31,277 bases of DNA, from assembly GCA_904502225.1 (NCBI GenBank), contig CAJGDO010000015.1, forward strand, positions 1 to 31,277. Direction: 5' to 3'. The DNA comes from an uncultured Clostridia bacterium (lineage in GTDB: Bacteria; Bacillota; Clostridia; Christensenellales; Borkfalkiaceae). Below, one piece after another: positions 14,861-22,683 of the stretch (position 1 is its first letter; each line of letters starts with the position of its first letter). The position numbers and the translations under genes are program-made. The notes under the pieces are model-generated. The model searched no databases and was not told the origin of the DNA. It saw only the letters and a program-made list of their open reading frames with translations.

Positions 14861-16855
14861 ATGCAAAGAATAGGCGTATTTGTATGCTGGTGTGGTAGTA
14901 ATATCGCCGCAACCGTTGACGTTCAAAAGGTTGCAGAAGTTCTTAAAAACGAACCAGGCGTTGTCCACTCGGCAAATTACCAATATATGTGTTCTCAAGC
15001 AGGTCAACAACTTATTAAAGAGGCTATTAAAGAACACAACTTAACAGGCATTGTAGTTTGCTCTTGTTCGCCAAGAATGCACGAAGCAACCTTTAGAAAA
15101 ACGGCTGCTGCTGCGGGCTTAAACCCTTATATGGTGGAAATTGCAAACATTCGTGAACAATGCTCTTGGATACATAAAGATATTGAAGAAGCAACTGAAA
15201 AGGCTGTTGTTTTGGGCAGAACTGCTATCGCAAAAGTAAACCTTAACGCACCACTTTTACCGGGTGAAAGCCCTGTGACAAAGCGTGCACTCGTTATTGG
15301 TGGCGGTATTGCAGGTATCCAAACTGCACTTGACATTGCTGATGCTGGCTTTGAAGTTGATATCGTTGAAAAGAAGCCAACAATCGGTGGCAAGATGGCT
15401 CAAATTGATAAAACCTTCCCAACACTCGACTGTGCGGCTTGTATTTTGACACCAAAAATGGTTGACGTTGCACAACACGAAAAAATCCGCATCTTCTCTT
15501 ATAGTGAAGTTGAACAAGTTAAGGGTTTTGTTGGCAACTTTGACGTTAAGATTAAAAAGAAAGCAAGGTTTGTTAAAGAAGACGTTTGTACGGGTTGTGG
15601 ACTTTGCACTGAAAAATGCCCACAAAAGAAAGTTCCAAACGACTTTAACCTTGGTATGGATACTAAAAGGGCTATCTATATTCCTTTTGCACAAGCCGTT
15701 CCAAAGGTTGCAACAATCGATGCTGATTACTGCACAATGTTAAAGACGGGTAAATGTGGCGTTTGCTCAAAGGTATGTACTGCAAAGGCTATTGATTACA
15801 CCCAAAAAGATGAGTTCATTGAAGAAAAGTACGGTGCAATCGTGGTTGCAACAGGCTTTAACCCAATCAGTATGGACAAGTTTGACGAGTATGCTTATAG
15901 TCAAAGCAAAGACGTTATCACTTCGTTAGAATTTGAACGTCTTATGAACGCTGCCGGCCCAACTGCGGGTAAACTTTTGCGTCCATCAGACAACAAACAC
16001 CCACACACCTTGGTTTTCGTTCAATGCGTAGGCTCACGTTGTTCTTCCTGTGCAGAAAAGGGCAAGGAATATTGCTCTAAAATCTGCTGTATGTACACTG
16101 CAAAACACGCAATGCTCACAAGGGATAAATACCCTGATACCGACGTTTACGTTTTCTATATCGACGTTAGAACACCTGGTAAGAACTTTGATGAGTTCTA
16201 TAGAAGAGCGGTTGAAGATTACGGCGTACATTATATAAAAGGTATGGTAGGTAAGGTAAGCCCAGAAGGTGACAAACTCGTTGTTCAAGGCTCTGACCTT
16301 ATTGCAAATAAACAAATTAAGATTGATGCAGACTTGGTTGTTCTTGCAGCGGCAATTGAACCAGATAAATCTGCAAGGCCACTTGCAACAATGCTTACTG
16401 CAAGTATGGATACAAACGACTTCTTTACCGAAGCACACCCAAAACTTCGTCCTGTTGAAAGCCCAACGGCTGGCGTGTTCTTGTCAGGTGCTTGCCAAGG
16501 TCCAAAAGATATTCCAGAAACCGTTTCGCAAGCAGGTGCTGCGGCAGCAAAGGTTATCGGACTTTTAGCAAAAGACAAGTTGACGGGAAACCCTTGTGTT
16601 GCTCACTCTGATGAAATGATGTGCAACGGCTGTTCAAGTTGTGAAAGAGTTTGCCCATACGGTGCAATTACTTATATGGATAAAGAATTTAGAGGACCAA
16701 ACAGAACGACGCTTATTCGCAGAGTTGCAAGTGTCAACGAAGCGATTTGTCAAGGCTGTGGTGCTTGTACGGTTGCTTGCCCTTCTGGTGCTATGGACCT
16801 TAAAGGATTTGCAACTAAACAAATTATGGCAGAGGTGGATGCAATATGCAAGTAA
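14861..16855 (+). CDS. hdrA: Heterodisulfide reductase-like subunit A (HdrA), flavin bifurcation module
   Basis: HdrA carries the FAD that splits electron pairs in Hdr complexes. The 664-residue protein has the N-terminal domain with CWCGSN and CSCSPRMHEATFR, the dinucleotide fold GGGIAGIQTALDIADAG near residue 146, the conserved DCAACILTPKM, an inserted two-cluster ferredoxin segment (CTGCGLCTEKCP and CGVCSKVCTAKAID), and a C-terminal pair of [4Fe-4S] motifs (CNGCSSCERVCPYGAI and CQGCGACTVACPSGAMD). All expected cluster sites are present, with no selenocysteine. AAGGAG lies upstream, and the last 10 nt overlap flxD. Its location between Hdr and Flx genes supports an NADH-linked complex. Confidence 0.95.
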   Translation: MQRIGVFVCWCGSNIAATVDVQKVAEVLKNEPGVVHSANYQYMCSQAGQQLIKEAIKEHNLTGIVVCSCSPRMHEATFRKTAAAAGLNPYMVEIANIREQCSWIHKDIEEATEKAVVLGRTAIAKVNLNAPLLPGESPVTKRALVIGGGIAGIQTALDIADAGFEVDIVEKKPTIGGKMAQIDKTFPTLDCAACILTPKMVDVAQHEKIRIFSYSEVEQVKGFVGNFDVKIKKKARFVKEDVCTGCGLCTEKCPQKKVPNDFNLGMDTKRAIYIPFAQAVPKVATIDADYCTMLKTGKCGVCSKVCTAKAIDYTQKDEFIEEKYGAIVVATGFNPISMDKFDEYAYSQSKDVITSLEFERLMNAAGPTAGKLLRPSDNKHPHTLVFVQCVGSRCSSCAEKGKEYCSKICCMYTAKHAMLTRDKYPDTDVYVFYIDVRTPGKNFDEFYRRAVEDYGVHYIKGMVGKVSPEGDKLVVQGSDLIANKQIKIDADLVVLAAAIEPDKSARPLATMLTASMDTNDFFTEAHPKLRPVESPTAGVFLSGACQGPKDIPETVSQAGAAAAKVIGLLAKDKLTGNPCVAHSDEMMCNGCSSCERVCPYGAITYMDKEFRGPNRTTLIRRVASVNEAICQGCGACTVACPSGAMDLKGFATKQIMAEVDAICK

Positions 16856-17280
16856 ATGAATTTAAACCAAAAATAGTTGCTTTTTGTTGCAACTGGTGTT
16901 CTTATGCAGGTGCAGACCTTGCTGGTAGCAACAGGTTAAGTTATCCTGCTGACGTTAAGATTATAAGAGTTCCTTGCTCTTGTAGAGTAAACCCTATGTT
17001 TATTCTTCGTGCTTTCCAACGTGGTGCAGACGGCGTAATTTTATGTGGTTGCCACCCAGGGGACTGTCACTATACTTCTGGAAACTATTTCACCAGAAGA
17101 AGAATGGCATTATTATTCTCTATGTTAGATTACCTTGGCATTGAAAAGGAAAGAACCCGTGTTGAATGGGTTTCTGCTGCCGAAGGTGCAAAGTTTGCTT
17201 CTGTTATGAACGACTTTGTCCAAAAGGTCACCGCTCTTGGCGAAAATAAGAGGTTGGAGGATTTAAGATGCAAAAGATAA
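16846..17280 (+). CDS. flxD: MvhD/FlxD-type [2Fe-2S] electron transfer subunit
   Basis: MvhD-like proteins (delta subunit of methyl-viologen-reducing hydrogenase) bind one iron-sulfur cluster and pass electrons to HdrA. The 144-residue protein shows the family cysteines: CCNWCSYAGAD (Cys14, 15, 18), VPCSCRVNP (Cys44, 46), and LCGCHPGDCHY (Cys67, 69, 74). No hydrogenase MvhA or MvhG genes are nearby; the neighbours are FlxCBA, so FlxD is the better name. The gene overlaps hdrA by 10 nt and flxC by 13 nt. Confidence 0.92.
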   Translation: MQVNEFKPKIVAFCCNWCSYAGADLAGSNRLSYPADVKIIRVPCSCRVNPMFILRAFQRGADGVILCGCHPGDCHYTSGNYFTRRRMALLFSMLDYLGIEKERTRVEWVSAAEGAKFASVMNDFVQKVTALGENKRLEDLRCKR

Positions 17281-18257
17281 CTCGTTCCGTGCTTATTGAA
17301 AAAGCAGAAAAACTTTTAAATGATGGTATTGTTAGCCGTGTTTTAGGCTGGAAAAACGGTGATTTTTCTTACGATATAACACCTGCAATTTTTACTTCGG
17401 CTGACCAAATGAAAAAAGATTTTGTTTACGGCGATTTTTGTGGTGCAAACTTCTCTAAATATCTCGTTAAAGAAACGAGAAAAGACGAAGGCAAGATTTT
17501 GGTTTTCTTAAAACCTTGCGACACTTACAGTTTCAACCAACTTTTAACCGAACACAGATTTGATAGGGAAAAGGTTTATGCAGTTGGCATTCCTTGCGAC
17601 GGTATGATTGATATTAACAAGATTAAACTTGCTGTTGGCGACGGTATTGTTTCAGTTGATACTGATAGCGAAGTTATAAAGGTAAACACCCTTTACGACG
17701 GGGTTAAAGAACTTGCTAAAAACGACCTTTTATTAGAACGTTGTGCAAACTGCAAGAGCAAAAAACACGTTGCTTTTGATGAACTTATCGGCGAAACGGG
17801 CGAAACGCTTGAAAACAACCGTTTTGACCAAGTTGCTGAACTTGAAAAAATGAGTGCTGATGAAAGATTTGCTTTCTGGCAAAACGAATTATCACGTTGC
17901 ATTCGTTGTAATGCGTGCCGTGATGCTTGCCCTGCTTGTACTTGTGAAAAATGCGTGTTCGACAACCCAAATTCAGGCGTTGAAAACAAGTCACCAGCAA
18001 ACAGTTTTGAAGAGCAAATGTTCCACATTATCCGTGCTTTCCACGTTGCTGGTCGTTGTACCGACTGTGGCGAATGTTCAAGGGTTTGCCCACAACATAT
18101 CCCACTTCACTTGCTCAACAGAAAGTTTATTAAGGATATAAACGAATTCTATGGCGAATATCAAGCGGGTGAAGAAGTTGGCTCACGTGCACCACTTGTT
18201 AATTACACCAAAGAAGATATTGAGCCTATCGATGCTGTTAATAAGGGGGATAAATAA
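17268..18257 (+). CDS. flxC: Four-cysteine-cluster electron transfer protein, FlxC-like
   Basis: This 329-residue protein has an N-terminal ~200-residue domain without close motifs except FLKPCDTYSF and GIPCDGM, a conserved CANCKSKKH, and two C-terminal [4Fe-4S] motifs: CIRCNACRDACPACTCEKC near residue 206 and CTDCGECSRVCPQHIP near 264. Its place between FlxD and FlxB fits FlxC of the FlxABCD-HdrABC NADH dehydrogenase/heterodisulfide reductase of anaerobic bacteria. The start overlaps flxD by 13 nt and uses a TTGGAGG site; flxB begins 2 nt after the stop. The subunit letter is inferred from order. Confidence 0.8.
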   Translation: MQKITRSVLIEKAEKLLNDGIVSRVLGWKNGDFSYDITPAIFTSADQMKKDFVYGDFCGANFSKYLVKETRKDEGKILVFLKPCDTYSFNQLLTEHRFDREKVYAVGIPCDGMIDINKIKLAVGDGIVSVDTDSEVIKVNTLYDGVKELAKNDLLLERCANCKSKKHVAFDELIGETGETLENNRFDQVAELEKMSADERFAFWQNELSRCIRCNACRDACPACTCEKCVFDNPNSGVENKSPANSFEEQMFHIIRAFHVAGRCTDCGECSRVCPQHIPLHLLNRKFIKDINEFYGEYQAGEEVGSRAPLVNYTKEDIEPIDAVNKGDK

Positions 18258-18259
18258 TT

Positions 18260-19285
18260 ATGAAGAAATGTTTATTATCTAATTCAAACGCCCTTTTTAA
18301 TGAAATTTCTAAAAACGCAAAACTTTATATTCCTGTTGACCTTGAAAAAGGCAGAGTCGCTTATAAAGAATTTAGCGACGGAATGGTAATGAGCGATGCG
18401 TTAAAGACGGATAGAAGTGCAAAAGACTTTTTCTTCCCTCAAACTGAAACGCTTATGGCGTTTAAGACAGCGGGAAAGAGCATTGAAATAACAGACACCC
18501 GTTCAGAAACCGAAGATTTTGTTATTTTTGGCGTTAGAGCGTGCGACGTTAAGAGTATTGAAGTTTTAGATAAAGTGTTCCTTGCTGAACCTGTGGATAG
18601 TTATTATCAAAACAGGCGTGAACACGGCATTATCGTTTCAATGGCTTGCTCAAAACCAAGCGAAACGTGTTTCTGCCAAACTTTCGGCATTGATGCATCT
18701 ATGCCAGAAGGCGATATTGTTTGCTATAAAACAAACGACGCTTTATATCTAGACGGCAAGACTGAAAAGGGTAAAGCACTTATAGAAAAACTTGGCGTTT
18801 TAGAAGATTGCAATGATGACGTTGTTAAAGAAGAACAACAAAAAATTAAGGAAATCTTAAATAAACTTCCTTTAAAAGACCTTAAAGCAGATGCATTTGG
18901 CAAAGATAAGACGGACGAGTTCTTTAATCGCCCTGAATGGAAAACTCTTTCAGAGTCGTGCTTGGGTTGTGGAACTTGCACATTCGTTTGCCCAACCTGT
19001 CAATGCTATGATATAAAAGATTTCAAAACCAAAACGGGTGTTGAAAGATTTAGATGCTGGGACTCTTGTATGTATTCAGACTTTACAAAGATGAGTGCAG
19101 GTCAACCAAGATTAACTCAATTAGAGCGTTTCCGCCAAAGATTTATGCATAAACTTGTATATTTCCCAACAAATAACGACGGAATGTTCAGTTGCGTTGG
19201 CTGTGGCAGATGCGTTGCAAAATGCCCAATCTCAATGAATATCGTTAAGGTTATGAAAACGCTAGGAGGAAAAGATGATGAATAA
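18260..19285 (+). CDS. flxB: Iron-sulfur electron transfer protein, FlxB-like (anaerobic sulfite reductase A family)
   Basis: The 341-residue protein belongs to the family of sulfhydrogenase beta and anaerobic sulfite reductase A subunits. It has the N-terminal conserved stretches FVIFGVRACDVKSIEVLD and CSKPSETCFC, followed by two [4Fe-4S] motifs, CLGCGTCTFVCPTCQCYD near residue 236 and CVGCGRCVAKCPISMN near 313. No sulfite reductase catalytic subunit (siroheme protein) lies in the operon, so a wiring role between FlxA and the Hdr module is more likely. It overlaps flxA by 11 nt. Confidence 0.85.
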   Translation: MKKCLLSNSNALFNEISKNAKLYIPVDLEKGRVAYKEFSDGMVMSDALKTDRSAKDFFFPQTETLMAFKTAGKSIEITDTRSETEDFVIFGVRACDVKSIEVLDKVFLAEPVDSYYQNRREHGIIVSMACSKPSETCFCQTFGIDASMPEGDIVCYKTNDALYLDGKTEKGKALIEKLGVLEDCNDDVVKEEQQKIKEILNKLPLKDLKADAFGKDKTDEFFNRPEWKTLSESCLGCGTCTFVCPTCQCYDIKDFKTKTGVERFRCWDSCMYSDFTKMSAGQPRLTQLERFRQRFMHKLVYFPTNNDGMFSCVGCGRCVAKCPISMNIVKVMKTLGGKDDE

Positions 19286-20111
19286 TATTAAAGAACCTTT
19301 AATTCCAAACGTATGCGTTATAACGGATATTAGACAAGACACGCCAGACGTTAAGACTTTTAGAGTTTTAACGCTTGACGGGAAAAAGCCTTTCATACAT
19401 AAGCCTGGTCAATGTGCAATGCTTTCAATGCCAGGCATAGGCGAAGCACTTTTTTCAATCACATCTTCACCAACAAACACCGAATACGTTGAATTTTCAA
19501 TCAAAAAGTGTGGCTGTGTGACAAGTTGGTTGCACGCGGCAGAAGTCGGCCAACAAATCACTGTTCGTGGACCTTACGGAAACGGCTTCCCTGTTGAAAC
19601 CGAATTTAAGGGTCAAGATATGCTCTTTATAGCCGGCGGTATCGGTTTAGCACCTGTTCGTTCGGTTATTAACTACGTTAGAGATAACAGAGCAAACTAC
19701 GGCAAGGTTGATATTGTTTACGGTTCAAGAAGTAAAGATGATTTGGTTTTCTATAAAGAAATTATTGACGAGTGGGTTGCTGACAGTAGCATAAACGTAC
19801 ACTTGACCATAGATAGAGAACAAGAAGGGTGGGACGGACACGTTGGCTTTGTTCCAACTTACGTAAAAGAACTTGGCTTTGAGCCAAACAAGACTGCAGT
19901 TTTATGCGGGCCACCAATTATGATTAAGTTTACTCTTCAAGGCTTGGGCGAACTCGGTTTTGATAAAAAACAAGTTTATACCACTTTAGAGTTAAGAATG
20001 AAATGTGGCATCGGCAAATGCGGACGTTGCAACGTAGGTTCAAAATACGTTTGTAAAGACGGTCCTGTATTTAGAATGGACCAATTAGACGCACTTCCAG
20101 ATGAATATTAA
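19275..20111 (+). CDS. flxA: FAD/NAD(P)H-binding oxidoreductase, FlxA-like
   Basis: Predicted electron entry point: a ferredoxin-NADP reductase-type flavoprotein that oxidises NADH or NADPH. In the 278 residues are the flavin site (KPGQCAMLSMPG...FSITSSPT), the phosphate loop RGPYGNGFP, the nucleotide site FIAGGIGLAPVRSVI, and a C-terminal [2Fe-2S] site with Cys244, 249, 252 and 260. This layout is shared with the gamma subunit of sulfhydrogenase and with PyrK. AGGAGG (19264-19269) gives the start; an ATG three bases later is equally possible. The overlap with flxB suggests coupled translation. Confidence 0.9.
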   Translation: MMNNIKEPLIPNVCVITDIRQDTPDVKTFRVLTLDGKKPFIHKPGQCAMLSMPGIGEALFSITSSPTNTEYVEFSIKKCGCVTSWLHAAEVGQQITVRGPYGNGFPVETEFKGQDMLFIAGGIGLAPVRSVINYVRDNRANYGKVDIVYGSRSKDDLVFYKEIIDEWVADSSINVHLTIDREQEGWDGHVGFVPTYVKELGFEPNKTAVLCGPPIMIKFTLQGLGELGFDKKQVYTTLELRMKCGIGKCGRCNVGSKYVCKDGPVFRMDQLDALPDEY

Positions 20112-20125
20112 TAAGGAGAATTAAA

Positions 20126-20800
20126 ATGGAAAACAAAGTTAACGTTTATTTTTTCGGTAAAAAATACGAAGTACCTGAAAGTTTAACTATTATGAAAGCA
20201 TTAGAATATGCTGGCTATCAATTAGTTCGTGGTTGCGGTTGCAGAAACGGTTTCTGTGGTGCTTGCTCAACTATTTATCGTATTAAAGGGGATAGAGAAT
20301 TGCACGCTTGTCTTGCTTGCCAACAAAAGGTTGAAGACAATATGTACGTTGCAACACTTCCTTTCTTCCCACTTGTTAAGCAAGTTTACGATATTGAAAC
20401 TGTTAAGACGTCAGAAATGGTTATGATGCAATTATATCCAGAAATTTATGCTTGTGTTGGCTGTAATGCTTGTACAAAGGCTTGTACGCAAGGTCTTAAA
20501 GTTATGCAATACATTGCATACGCTCAACGTGGCGACTTTGCTAACTGTGCAGAAGAATCTTTTGACTGCGTAATGTGTGGCGTTTGCTCTTCACGTTGCC
20601 CAGCAGGTATTTCTCACCCACAAGTTGCTGAACTTTCAAGAAGAATTTACGGCAAGTATATCGCACCAAAGTCTCAACACGTTTTAGATAGGGTTAAGGA
20701 AATTGACGAAGGCGTTTATAAAGAACTTATCGAAACGCTTATGAATAAGCCTATTGAAGAACTTAAAGAACTCTATAACAATAGAGATATTGAAAAGTAA
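20126..20800 (+). CDS. frdB: Fumarate reductase/succinate dehydrogenase iron-sulfur subunit
   Basis: FrdB relays electrons to the flavin of FrdA. The 224 residues hold an N-terminal plant-type [2Fe-2S] site (Cys37, 39, 44, 47 in RGCGCRNGFCGAC, with Cys62) and two C-terminal motifs, CVGCNACTKAC (110-120) and CVMCGVCSSRCP (148-158). Both C-terminal motifs are complete four-cysteine sets, so two [4Fe-4S] clusters are expected. The CCG domain that the methanogen thiol:fumarate reductase TfrB carries at its C-terminus is absent here, but HdrB in the same operon has one. No membrane anchor gene is present. AAGGAG precedes the ATG. Confidence 0.9.
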   Translation: MENKVNVYFFGKKYEVPESLTIMKALEYAGYQLVRGCGCRNGFCGACSTIYRIKGDRELHACLACQQKVEDNMYVATLPFFPLVKQVYDIETVKTSEMVMMQLYPEIYACVGCNACTKACTQGLKVMQYIAYAQRGDFANCAEESFDCVMCGVCSSRCPAGISHPQVAELSRRIYGKYIAPKSQHVLDRVKEIDEGVYKELIETLMNKPIEELKELYNNRDIEK

Positions 20801-20813
20801 GGAGGGTAGAGAA

Positions 20814-22430
20814 ATGTACGATTATAATTACACTAACGAACAATTAGAATCTATTAAAAAGGTTGAAGAGTCAAGACAAGAAAGACTTTCTAGCTTGTTC
20901 GCAAGAATGAGTGCAGAAGAAAAACAAACTGTTTTAAAAGAAAATCACCCTGACTATATCGAAAGTGCTTACGAAGAATTAAAAGTTGGTCAAAATAAGG
21001 GCGGAAAAGTTCTCCACGAACTTGCTGACCTTTTACAAGGTAAATCAAGAGTTTTAGATATGGATATCGACCTAACTAAACCTGACTATGACGTTGATGT
21101 TTTAGTTATCGGTGGCGGTGGTGCTGGTTCTTCTTGTGCTATTGAAGCAGATAACGCTGGTGCAAAGGTTATGATGGTCACCAAACTTCGTATTGGCGAC
21201 GCCAACACTATGATGGCAGAAGGCGGTATTCAAGCGGCTGATAAGCCAAACGATTCACCAGCAACCCACTATCTCGATGCTTTTGGTGGTGGTCACTTTG
21301 CCGCTAAACACGAATTACTTTACAAACTTGTCACCGAAGCACCAGATGCTATTAGATGGCTTAACGATTTAGGCGTTATGTTCGATAAAGATGCTGACGG
21401 CACAATGATTACAACGCACGGTGGCGGTACTTCTAGAAAGAGAATGCACGCTTGTAAGGACTACTCGGGTGCTGAAATTATGAGAACTCTTCGTGATGAA
21501 GTTTTAAATAGGGGAATTCCTGTTGTTGACTTCACTTCTGCAATCGAAATCATTAAAGATACCGAAGGTAAGGCTTGCGGTGCTGTTTTAATGAATATGG
21601 AAACCAAAGATATTTACGTTGCAAAGGCAAAAACTGTTGTAATCGCAACAGGTGGTGCTGGCAGACTTCACTATCAAGGTTTCCCAACTTCTAACCACTA
21701 TGGTGCAACGGCTGACGGCTTGGTTTTAGGTTATAGGGCAGGTGCAAAACTTCTTTATGCAGACACTCTCCAATATCACCCAACTGGCGTTGCTGAACCA
21801 ACCCAAATCTTTGGTGCATTGGTGACCGAAAAAGTCCGTTCACTTGGTGCTCAACTCGTTAATAAAGACGGTAAAGCATTCGTTTACTCTCTTGAAACTA
21901 GAGACGTGACTGCATCTTCTATCATTAGAGAATGTAAAAAGCGTGATAACGGCATTAAGACCACTGACGGCGAAGGTGTATGGCTTGATACCCCAATGAT
22001 TGACATTATCCATGGCGAAGGAACAATCGAAAAGAGAATTCCTGCAATGCTTCGTATGTTCATCAAGTATGGTATCGATATTAGAAAGGAACCTATCCTT
22101 GTATATCCAACACTTCACTATCAAAACGGTGGTTTAGATATTAGTGCAGACGGTATGAGCACAACTGTTCCAAACCTTTTCGTCGCTGGCGAAGCCGTTG
22201 GGGGTATTCACGGCAGAAACAGACTTATGGGCAACAGTTTGCTTGATATTATCGTATTCGGCAGAAATGCTGGTAAGAGCGTTGGTAAGATTTATAAAGA
22301 CGTTGTTGTTAAGGAAATGACTTTAGACCACGTTAAAGAGTTTGATGCTGAACTTAAAAAAGCAGGCCTCAACCCAACTAAACTTTCTCCACAATTATTG
22401 CCAAATTACACAAAACAACCAGCCATTTAA
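20814..22430 (+). CDS. frdA: Soluble fumarate reductase flavoprotein subunit
   Basis: FrdA reduces fumarate to succinate on FAD. The ATG at 20814 is supported by AAGGAGGG just upstream. Of 538 residues, the first ~95 form a charged, probably helical extension not usual in FrdA. Then come the FAD fold (VLVIGGGGAGSSCA near 102) and likely active-site residues: His322 in QYHPTG, Arg363 in ETRDVTASS, His435 in LHYQNGG, and Arg470 in HGRNRLMGNSL. The His that covalently holds FAD in membrane-bound enzymes is Asn131, so FAD should be non-covalent. The usual C-terminal helical domain is missing; the protein ends ~70 residues after Arg470. It could act on another enoate or work as a succinate dehydrogenase, but fumC in the operon supports fumarate. 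The stop codon abuts repeat copy B. Confidence 0.85.
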   Translation: MYDYNYTNEQLESIKKVEESRQERLSSLFARMSAEEKQTVLKENHPDYIESAYEELKVGQNKGGKVLHELADLLQGKSRVLDMDIDLTKPDYDVDVLVIGGGGAGSSCAIEADNAGAKVMMVTKLRIGDANTMMAEGGIQAADKPNDSPATHYLDAFGGGHFAAKHELLYKLVTEAPDAIRWLNDLGVMFDKDADGTMITTHGGGTSRKRMHACKDYSGAEIMRTLRDEVLNRGIPVVDFTSAIEIIKDTEGKACGAVLMNMETKDIYVAKAKTVVIATGGAGRLHYQGFPTSNHYGATADGLVLGYRAGAKLLYADTLQYHPTGVAEPTQIFGALVTEKVRSLGAQLVNKDGKAFVYSLETRDVTASSIIRECKKRDNGIKTTDGEGVWLDTPMIDIIHGEGTIEKRIPAMLRMFIKYGIDIRKEPILVYPTLHYQNGGLDISADGMSTTVPNLFVAGEAVGGIHGRNRLMGNSLLDIIVFGRNAGKSVGKIYKDVVVKEMTLDHVKEFDAELKKAGLNPTKLSPQLLPNYTKQPAI

Positions 22431-22432
22431 GG

Positions 22433-22541
22433 CTTATAAACTTCGTTGCAGGTCGTTTACTGCCCAAGCAAAAGACTTCGATAACCAAAAAGGTTTATCT
22501 CACCCTTTTGCTTGGTCGAGCCTACTGCAACTCGTTTCTAA
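22433..22541 (+). repeat. Structured hairpin repeat, copy B (109 nt)
   Basis: Ends match copy A (CTTATAAACTTCG, CTCGTTTCTAA). Outer helix GTTGCAG with CTGCAAC; middle helix CCCAAGCAAAAG with CTTTTGCTTGG; apical hairpin GATAACC-AAAAA-GGTT-T-ATC with the same unpaired T. Compared with copies A and C the apical G-C pair is A-T, a compensatory change. With flanking bases the termini form an 18-nt imperfect inverted repeat starting TTAAGG at both ends. Confidence 0.85.
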
Positions 22542-22557
22542 TCCTTAAATATTAAGG

Positions 22558-22666
22558 CTTATAAACTTCGCATAACATTGTTAACTTCGTAATTTTTGAC
22601 CTCGATGACCAAACAAGGTCTATCTTGTCCAAAAATTCCTCGTTGCCTTGTTCTGCTCGTTTCTAA
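22558..22666 (+). repeat. Structured hairpin repeat, copy C (109 nt)
   Basis: Same ends and length as copy B. The middle helix is AATTTTTGAC with GTCCAAAAATT, unrelated in sequence to that of B but again paired. The apical hairpin is GATGACC-AAACAA-GGTC-T-ATC. The same TTAAGG-type termini flank it on the left. Confidence 0.85.
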
Positions 22667-22683
22667 TCCTTAAATTCACAATG

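Noticed and set aside
15257..15694. Minus-strand frame inside hdrA (145 codons)
   Set aside because: It is the antisense of strongly conserved hdrA sequence, with no ribosome site and a composition unlike a protein.
16034..16438. Minus-strand frame inside hdrA (134 codons)
   Set aside because: Cys-rich shadow of the hdrA coding strand without a start signal.
13673..16855. Methanogen (archaeal) origin because of HdrABC
   Set aside because: All surrounding genes, promoters and ribosome sites are bacterial, and HdrABC-Flx operons are widespread in anaerobic bacteria.
18260..19285. Anaerobic sulfite reductase subunit A
   Set aside because: The family match is real, but no siroheme reductase subunit is in the operon; the neighbours fit FlxABCD-HdrABC instead.
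20754..20813. Longer frdA reading frame beginning at 20754
   Set aside because: It would overlap frdB by 47 nt and lacks a ribosome site; AAGGAGGG just before 20814 marks the real start.
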